A stretch of 64,000 nucleotides of DNA from Clostridioides difficile (lineage in GTDB: Bacteria > Bacillota > Clostridia > Peptostreptococcales > Peptostreptococcaceae): the NCBI GenBank assembly GCA_012955965.1, contig JABBZI010000017.1:1-64000 (forward strand). Reading direction: 5' to 3'. Positions 57,883 to 64,000 of the stretch are shown here, in pieces. Made by a program: the position numbers and the translations under genes. Positions within the stretch are counted from its first letter, which is position 1. Every line of letters begins with the position of its first letter. The notes under the pieces were generated by a model. That model saw only the letters and a program-made list of their open reading frames with translations. It made no database searches and had not been told where the DNA came from.

Positions 57883-57919
57883 AAAGAGGTATTACTTGAA
57901 AATTGGTAATACCTCTTTT
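57883..57919 (+). terminator. terminator of the lysine-controlled operon
   Basis: AAAGAGGTATTAC / GTAATACCTCTTT stem with an 8-10 base loop. Confidence 0.85.
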
Positions 57920-58150
57920 ATTAATATTATAGAATTTAAGGGATGTTATAATAATTCTAGGTATATAAAGAGAAAGATGTATGATAATAATTAGGTAAAT
58001 AATTCTATAAGAATAAAATCTATTTCATATATATCTGACCTTTTTTGTAATGAAAAAATAGGATAATTTATATACAAAGAAATATAGAGTATAAAATAAA
58101 AGGAAAATTAGTCTTATAAAATTGTATATTAAAATAAGGAGTAGATAAAT

Positions 58151-59311
58151 ATGAAAATATTAATCTCTATAGATTCATTTAAGGGGAGTTTATCTTCAAT
58201 TGAAGCAGCAAACGCAATCAAAAGAGGAATATTAAAAGTTGAAAAAGATGCAGAAGTAAAGATACTGCCACTTGCTGATGGTGGTGAGGGTACTGTAGAT
58301 GCTTTAGTTCAAGGTATGAATGGTGAAAAAGTAACTACAGAAGTTATTGGACCAATAGTTAAGAAAGTAAATGCGACATATGGATTATTAAAGGACACAA
58401 ATACTGTAATAATAGAAATTGCTCAAGCATCAGGATTGACATTAGTGCCAACAGAATTTAGAAATCCTTTGTACACTACAACTTATGGTGTCGGAGAAAT
58501 AATAAAGGAAGCAATAAAGAAGGGTTATAGAAATTTTATAGTAGGTCTAGGTGGAAGTGCTACCAATGATGCAGGAGTGGGTATGCTTCAAGCATTAGGA
58601 TTTGAGTTTTATGATGAGAATAACAAATTAGTAGGTTTAGGTGGAAAAGTTCTAAAAAAAATAAGACATATAAAAATAGATAATAGACTAAAAGAATTAG
58701 ATGAATGTAACTTTAAAATAGCCTGCGATGTAAACAATCCATTGTTTGGAAAAAATGGAGCCACATACATATATGGACCTCAAAAAGGTGCAACACCAGA
58801 AATAATTGAAGAGTTAGATAGTGGGCTTAGAAATTTTTCTAATATAGTCAAAGATGACTTAGGTAAAGAAATAGCTAATGTAGAAGGTGTAGGAGCAGCA
58901 GGAGGCTTAGGATTTGCCTTTTTAGCATTCTTAAATTCAAAGCTAGAATCAGGTATAAAAATAATATTAGAAGAAATTAAATTAGAGGATGAATTGCAAG
59001 ATGTAGACTTTGTAATAACAGGAGAAGGTAGATTAGACAATCAAACTGCCATGGGTAAGGCACCAATAGGAGTTGCAAAATTAGCTAAAAAATATGGAGT
59101 AAAAGTAATAGGTTTAGCTGGGGCAACAACTGAAGATGCAATTAAGTGTAATGAAGAGGGAATAGATGCTTATTTTTCTATAGTAAACAGAGCTATGACA
59201 ATAGAAGAGGCTATGGATAAAAAAATTGCAAGTAATAATATGACTGCGACAACAATACAAATATTTAATCTTATAACTAGTGTACAACAGTCAAGAAATA
59301 AGTCATATTAA
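58151..59311 (+). CDS. glxK: glycerate 2-kinase (GlxK/GarK family)
   Basis: 386 residues, phosphorylates D-glycerate. SIDSFKGSLSSIEAANAIKR at the N-terminus, LADGGEGTVDAL, GLGGSATNDAGVGMLQALG and late ITGEGRLDNQTAMGK are the family's conserved blocks. GGAG lies before the ATG. It stands alone between two terminators. Confidence 0.95.
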   Translation: MKILISIDSFKGSLSSIEAANAIKRGILKVEKDAEVKILPLADGGEGTVDALVQGMNGEKVTTEVIGPIVKKVNATYGLLKDTNTVIIEIAQASGLTLVPTEFRNPLYTTTYGVGEIIKEAIKKGYRNFIVGLGGSATNDAGVGMLQALGFEFYDENNKLVGLGGKVLKKIRHIKIDNRLKELDECNFKIACDVNNPLFGKNGATYIYGPQKGATPEIIEELDSGLRNFSNIVKDDLGKEIANVEGVGAAGGLGFAFLAFLNSKLESGIKIILEEIKLEDELQDVDFVITGEGRLDNQTAMGKAPIGVAKLAKKYGVKVIGLAGATTEDAIKCNEEGIDAYFSIVNRAMTIEEAMDKKIASNNMTATTIQIFNLITSVQQSRNKSY

Positions 59312-59328
59312 AATTAGATAAAAAAAGA

Positions 59329-59380
59329 AAGCTGTCACACATTAATTTAGGTGTTTTCAATGTGATAGCCTATTTATTTT
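59329..59380 (+). terminator. terminator of the glycerate kinase gene
   Basis: GCTGTCACACATT / AATGTGATAGC with one bulge, followed by a T-rich tail. Confidence 0.7.
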
Positions 59381-59540
59381 TATTACAGAATATTATAATA
59401 ATATAATGAATTGAAGTACAAAATCATGATATTATAAATAGACATTGACTAAATCTTAATTGTGTATAAAAATAAGTAATTAAGAGGTAATAGATTATTT
59501 ATATAATATTTGATAAATTTAGATATAAGGAGAGAAAAAT

Positions 59541-60293
59541 ATGATAATTGAGCTAAACAAAAGTAATTCTGAAAATCTAACTAAGACAGAACTTGAAATA
59601 ATTAAATTTATAAATGAAAATGAGTCAATATTGCCAGAATTATCTATAGTAGAGATTGCTCATGAAACATATTCATCTCCAGCAACTGTTTCAAGGGCAA
59701 TTAGAAAATGTGGCTTAAATGGATTTAATGAACTTAGGTATAGACTAACAGTAAAAGATGAAAATGATGACATACAAAATATGGGAGATATAATAAATAA
59801 ATCTTTTATTGAAGCACAGAGGGTTATAGAACAAATATCTTTAACTACATTAATTAATATAATAAAAGCTATAAACGAGTCTAGTAAGATATATATTTTA
59901 GCAAGAGGACTTACTGAATATGTAGCAAAAGAGTTTAGTCTTAAGTTGCAACTGCTCGATTTCAATGTGGTCTTTATAAATGACCCTAATATAATGAAAA
60001 TAAAATCTAAATCAATAAAAAAAGATGAGCTTATAATTATTTTTTCATTGAATGGAAACACTGTAGAACTTGTAGAGTCAGCACAAAATGCCAATTTAGG
60101 AGGAGCTAAAGTTATAACATGTTGTTGTAGTGAAAATGCAAAACTTATAAAGCATTCAGATTTATATATTGTAGGATATAAGCATGAGCATATATCTATT
60201 TCTGAATATGAAGTATCATCTAGGTTACCCTTGTATATTATATCTAGGATAATTATAGACTATATGGTTAGATATAATAATTCTGAGAATTAA
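59541..60293 (+). CDS. MurR/RpiR-family regulator
   Basis: 250 residues. N-terminal helix-turn-helix (ELSIVEIAHETYSSPATVSR) and a C-terminal SIS sugar-phosphate-binding domain (about 105-235, with ILARGLTEYVAKEF and IFSLNGNTVELVE). Senses a phosphosugar. It precedes the fruK/PTS/aldolase operon and is its likely regulator. Confidence 0.92.
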   Translation: MIIELNKSNSENLTKTELEIIKFINENESILPELSIVEIAHETYSSPATVSRAIRKCGLNGFNELRYRLTVKDENDDIQNMGDIINKSFIEAQRVIEQISLTTLINIIKAINESSKIYILARGLTEYVAKEFSLKLQLLDFNVVFINDPNIMKIKSKSIKKDELIIIFSLNGNTVELVESAQNANLGGAKVITCCCSENAKLIKHSDLYIVGYKHEHISISEYEVSSRLPLYIISRIIIDYMVRYNNSEN

Positions 60294-60297
60294 ATTT

Positions 60298-60354
60298 AAA
60301 AGTCTATGAAAATCGATTTTCTATTTGTGAAAAGATTTTCATAGACTTTTTTAT
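60298..60354 (+). terminator. terminator after the RpiR regulator
   Basis: AAAGTCTATGAAAATC and GATTTTCATAGACTT with a 19-base loop and T6. Confidence 0.85.
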
Positions 60355-60394
60355 TATAATGAAAACATAAACAACAGAAACAAGGGGGAAGACA

Positions 60395-61315
60395 ATGATA
60401 TATACATTAACTACGAATCCTGCAATAGACATGAATATATCTACTAATGGTATAAAGAGTAAATTAGTAAATCGTACATCGAATGCTATATATTCTCCTA
60501 ATGGAAAAGGTCTAAATGTATCATTTGTACTAGGTCATTATGGTATAGAATCTAAGATATTAGGTTTTTTTGGAGGATTCTCAGGAAGATATATAGTTGA
60601 AGAAAGTGAAAAGAGAGGGTTTGATGTATTACCAACTTGGGTAGAAGATACGACTCGTATAAATATATTTTTAAATGATGGAAGTGATGAGTTTAAGTTT
60701 GTTAACTCTGGCTCATATGTAAATGAAAAACAAAAACTAGATATGTTGGAGAAGATAGAGTCTTTAGAAGATATAAGTCATCTATCAATAAGTGGTAGTC
60801 TGCCACCTGGAATTGATGATAATTACTATGAAGATATATTTAGGATTTGTAAAAATAAAAATATAAAAATAATACTGGATATAAGTTCACCAAAGTTAAA
60901 GGAATTACTACAATATAATCCATATTTGATAAAACCAAATGATGAAGAAATCAAAGATATATTTGGAATTATTGTAAGAGATGAAGAAGATATTAAAGAT
61001 GTACTTAAGTTACTACACTTGAAAGGTGCTCAAAATATCTTATTAACCTTAGGGGAAAAAGGTTCTTATTTTTATAATGGAAAATCAATTTATTATGCTA
61101 GTACTCAACCTGTTACAGTTGTTAGCTCTGCTTGTGCAGGAGACTCTGCATTGGCTGCTTTTTTGAGTATATGGTTGGAAAATCAAGAAGATATTGAAAA
61201 TGCATTAAAAAGGTCATCAGCAACAGGAGCAAGTGTAGCTGAAAGTAATGGTATAGGTAATTTGGAAAATGTAGAAGATTATATAAAAAATATAAAAGTT
61301 AGAAAGGTGGTATAG
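60395..61315 (+). CDS. fruK: 1-phosphofructokinase (PfkB family)
   Basis: 306 residues, phosphorylates fructose 1-phosphate to the 1,6-bisphosphate. N-terminal TLTNPAIDMNI, SGSLPPGI near residue 132, and the PfkB catalytic end SSACAGDSALAAFL near 245, with the general-base aspartate. CAAGGGGGA before the ATG. First gene of an operon with a fructose PTS (2 bases on) and a class II aldolase. Confidence 0.93.
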   Translation: MIYTLTTNPAIDMNISTNGIKSKLVNRTSNAIYSPNGKGLNVSFVLGHYGIESKILGFFGGFSGRYIVEESEKRGFDVLPTWVEDTTRINIFLNDGSDEFKFVNSGSYVNEKQKLDMLEKIESLEDISHLSISGSLPPGIDDNYYEDIFRICKNKNIKIILDISSPKLKELLQYNPYLIKPNDEEIKDIFGIIVRDEEDIKDVLKLLHLKGAQNILLTLGEKGSYFYNGKSIYYASTQPVTVVSSACAGDSALAAFLSIWLENQEDIENALKRSSATGASVAESNGIGNLENVEDYIKNIKVRKVV

Positions 61316-61317
61316 AA

Positions 61318-63249
61318 ATGGGTAAGAGGATGATTTTAGGTGTAACAGGTTGCCCAACTGGGATAGCTCATACTTTTATGGCAGAAGAAGCACTAAAAAA
61401 AGCTGCCAAAGAATTAGGTTGTGATATAAAAGTTGAAACGAATGGAGCTATAGGAGTAGAAAATAAACTAACAGCAAAAGATATCGAAATGGCAGATGCA
61501 ATAATAGTGGCTTGTGATAAAAACGTTGATATGGATAGATTCAATGGAAAGCCAGTAATAGAAGTACCTGTCAAAGAAGGCATACACAAAGCTAGTGAGC
61601 TTATACAAAGGTGCATTGATGAGAAAGTACCTATTAGAAAAGGAAGTACATCAAGTAGCAAACTTAAAGAAGAAGGTAATTTATCATTTGGTCAAAAGTT
61701 ATATAAGGACTTAATGAATGGTGTATCCCATATGTTACCTTTAGTAGTAGCAGGTGGAGTACTAACTGCCATATCATTTTTGTGGGGTATTTATTCATTT
61801 GACCCAAATTCAGAACAGTATAATCAGATAGCAGCTACATTAAAATCTGTTGGTGGATATTCTATGAATTTGATGGTTCCTGTATTAGCAGCGTTTATAG
61901 CTCAATCTATATCAGGAAGACCTGGTATGTTAGCAGGTCTTGTTGGAGGAATGATATCATTTGACACAGGTTCAGGATTTTTAGGTGGAATTATAGCAGG
62001 ATTTTTAGCAGGTTACTTAGTAAATTTATTTGTACATATATTAAGAAAATTACCAAGACAGTTAGAAGGTCTTAAATCAATTTTTATAATTCCTATAGTC
62101 AGTGTAGGTTTTGTTGGTATAGTTATGTTATTACTTGGAGGGCCATGTTCAGCACTTAACAATGCTATGATGAGCTTCCTTTCAGGGTTACAAAACTCAA
62201 GTCCTATAATATTAGGAATCGTAATAGGTTGTATGTCAGCATTTGATATGGGAGGACCAGTAAATAAAGCAGCATATGTAACTGGAACTATGCTTCTAGG
62301 ACAAGGAAACTATTTATTTATGGCAGGTGTATCTGCAGCTTGTATAACACCACCACTAGTAATAGCAATAGCATCTACTTTATTTAAAAATAGATTTACA
62401 GAAGAAGATAGAGCAGCAGGGTTAATTAACTATATACTAGGTAGTACTCACATAACAGAAGGAGCAATACCTTTTGCAGCAAAGAATCCATTAAAAGTGT
62501 TGCCAGTACTTATGATTGGTTCATCAATATCAGCAATTTTAACTTATATAATGAAAATAGAAGTACCAGCTCCACATGGAGGATTTCTGGTTCTAGGATT
62601 AGTCAATAAGCCACTTTTATGGGTAGGGTGTATATTGTTAGGTTCATTAGTAGGAGCCATACTTTATATGTTGGTTACACCTAAAGTAGTAGATAACAAA
62701 ACTACTACAGAAAATACAACTGAAATCAAAGATGAAAATAGACATAAAAGCACAGATAACATTACAAGATTGGAAAACGTATCTAATGGCATAACTTTAT
62801 ATGATGAAGAAACAGTAGTTTTAAATGTTAAAGGAAAAAAGAAAGCAGATGTAATTGATGAGATGGTTGAAATACTTGATAAATCAGGTATTCTTTCAGA
62901 TAAGAATAAATTTAAAAAAGAAATTTATAAGAGAGAAGAAATATCGTCTACAGGCTTTGGTATGGGGATAGCGATACCACACGCAAAAACAGATGCAGTA
63001 AAAATACCACGTGTAGCAGTAGGTATATCAAAAGAAGGTTTTGATTTTGAATCAGAGGATGGAAGTCTAGTACATATTATATTTATGATAGCAGCGACAG
63101 ATAATGGTGATAATTTACACTTAAAGACATTATCTCAACTATCTTCAAAGTTAATGCATGAAGAATTTTTAAATGAGTTACTAAATAGTAAGACAAGTAG
63201 AGAAATAGTATCAAAATTGAATAATGAAGAAATCAGTATAAGTATATAG
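61318..63249 (+). CDS. PTS fructose transporter, IIB-IIC-IIA fusion
   Basis: 643 residues: IIB at the N-terminus (cysteine in GCPTGIAHTFMA, residue 11), IIC (about 130-465), IIA at the C-terminus (about 495-640, histidine in IPHAKTDAV). The domain order differs from the IIA-IIB-IIC protein at 20258, so the two are paralogs with reshuffled domains. Its product, a ketose 1-phosphate, feeds FruK. Confidence 0.94.
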   Translation: MGKRMILGVTGCPTGIAHTFMAEEALKKAAKELGCDIKVETNGAIGVENKLTAKDIEMADAIIVACDKNVDMDRFNGKPVIEVPVKEGIHKASELIQRCIDEKVPIRKGSTSSSKLKEEGNLSFGQKLYKDLMNGVSHMLPLVVAGGVLTAISFLWGIYSFDPNSEQYNQIAATLKSVGGYSMNLMVPVLAAFIAQSISGRPGMLAGLVGGMISFDTGSGFLGGIIAGFLAGYLVNLFVHILRKLPRQLEGLKSIFIIPIVSVGFVGIVMLLLGGPCSALNNAMMSFLSGLQNSSPIILGIVIGCMSAFDMGGPVNKAAYVTGTMLLGQGNYLFMAGVSAACITPPLVIAIASTLFKNRFTEEDRAAGLINYILGSTHITEGAIPFAAKNPLKVLPVLMIGSSISAILTYIMKIEVPAPHGGFLVLGLVNKPLLWVGCILLGSLVGAILYMLVTPKVVDNKTTTENTTEIKDENRHKSTDNITRLENVSNGITLYDEETVVLNVKGKKKADVIDEMVEILDKSGILSDKNKFKKEIYKREEISSTGFGMGIAIPHAKTDAVKIPRVAVGISKEGFDFESEDGSLVHIIFMIAATDNGDNLHLKTLSQLSSKLMHEEFLNELLNSKTSREIVSKLNNEEISISI

Positions 63250-63260
63250 GAGGATGAATT

Positions 63261-64000
63261 ATGGCATTAGTGACAACTAAACAAATATTATTAGATGCAC
63301 AAGAAGGACATTATGCAGTGGGTGCATTTAATGTTGAAAATATGGAGATGGTTATGGCAGTAATAGAGGCAGCTGAGGAACTTAAATCACCTGTAATACT
63401 ACAAACAACACCTTCAACAATAAAGTATGCAGGGCTAGAATATTATTTAGCAAATGTAAAGGTAGCATCAGAAAAGGCAAGTATCCCTGTAGCAATGCAC
63501 TTAGACCACGGTTCAAGTTTTGAACTAGCTATGCAAGCACTTAGAGTTGGATATACTTCTATTATGATTGATGGTTCTCATGAAAGTTATGAAGATAATA
63601 TTTCAATATCCAAATCTGTTGTAGATGCATGTATGCCTTCAGATATACCTGTTGAAGCTGAATTAGGTAAAGTTGGAGGTAAGGAAGACGACTTAGATGG
63701 TGGAGATGGTGGAGCATACACAGACCCATTAGAAGCAAAAGAGTTTGTAGAGAGAACGGGAGTATCATCTCTAGCAGTAGCAATAGGTACAGCACATGGT
63801 CTATATAAAGGAGAACCAAAGCTTGATTTAGATAGATTATCTGAGATTAGAGAAGTGGTATCAGTTCCATTAGTGTTACATGGTGGGTCTGGAATACCAG
63901 ATGAGATGATTAAAGAATCTATAAAAAGAGGAATTTGTAAGGTTAATTATGCAACAGAATTAAGAATTGCTTATAGTAATGGAGTTAAGGATGTACTTAA
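63261..64000 (+). CDS. class II ketose-bisphosphate aldolase (3' partial)
   Basis: 246 residues to the window end, more to come. HLDHGSSFELAM, GTAHGLY and LHGGSGIPD mark a class II aldolase of the FBA/tagatose group. TAGGAGGATGAATT lies before the ATG. It closes the path from the PTS sugar through FruK to triose phosphates. Paralog of the enzyme at 19343. Confidence 0.92.
   Translation, partial: MALVTTKQILLDAQEGHYAVGAFNVENMEMVMAVIEAAEELKSPVILQTTPSTIKYAGLEYYLANVKVASEKASIPVAMHLDHGSSFELAMQALRVGYTSIMIDGSHESYEDNISISKSVVDACMPSDIPVEAELGKVGGKEDDLDGGDGGAYTDPLEAKEFVERTGVSSLAVAIGTAHGLYKGEPKLDLDRLSEIREVVSVPLVLHGGSGIPDEMIKESIKRGICKVNYATELRIAYSNGVKDVL

Overview
The window is AT-rich DNA from an anaerobic Firmicute of the clostridial type. 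Start sites have strong AGGAGG ribosome sites. PTS operons, two-[4Fe-4S] ferredoxin proteins, an old-yellow-enzyme type reductase, and lysine and cobalamin riboswitches dominate. The gene set fits Clostridioides difficile best; this is recognition from protein content, not a database result.

Left end (1-10.7 kb): a DNA phosphorothioation defence island. The restriction genes dptG (5' cut off) and dptH point right and converge on the modification genes dndE, dndD and dndC, which point left. dptH is cut by one in-frame TGA between its large N-terminal part, which carries a nuclease-like E-x-K motif, and its HerA-like ATPase part. No dndB lies beside dndC. To the right, the island ends at a 19-bp copy of a tmRNA (ssrA) 3' end followed by a terminator, the usual scar of an element inserted into ssrA. 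A second, decayed look-alike of that end sits near 18.6 kb and may mark an older island.

Middle (10.7-48 kb): a WYL regulator; a DJ-1 family protein; a tandem-duplicated small membrane gene with an XRE regulator; a lipoprotein, ATPase and fused-permease ABC importer of the ferric-iron type; an aldolase/fructose-PTS operon with its PRD regulator and IIA; an ArsR-linked ferredoxin-nitroreductase and a divergent flavodoxin-ferredoxin that share a 40-bp upstream element; a bglG-bglF-bglA beta-glucoside operon with cre site and attenuator; PadR with an MFS transporter and a flavin reductase; a membrane transporter with an AbgB-like amidohydrolase and an opposing regulator; a PLD-helicase converging on a NUDIX hydrolase through a 50-bp perfect palindrome; and a glycosyltransferase broken by two frameshifts.

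Right end (48-64 kb): a cobalamin riboswitch heads a five-gene nickel/peptide-type ABC importer plus a methyltransferase. A lysine riboswitch heads a YfcC-type carrier and an M20 hydrolase. Then come glycerate kinase, an RpiR regulator, and a 1-phosphofructokinase/fructose-PTS/aldolase operon that runs off the end. The overall picture is a chromosomal stretch rich in sugar, peptide and metal uptake with a phosphorothioation island placed at ssrA.
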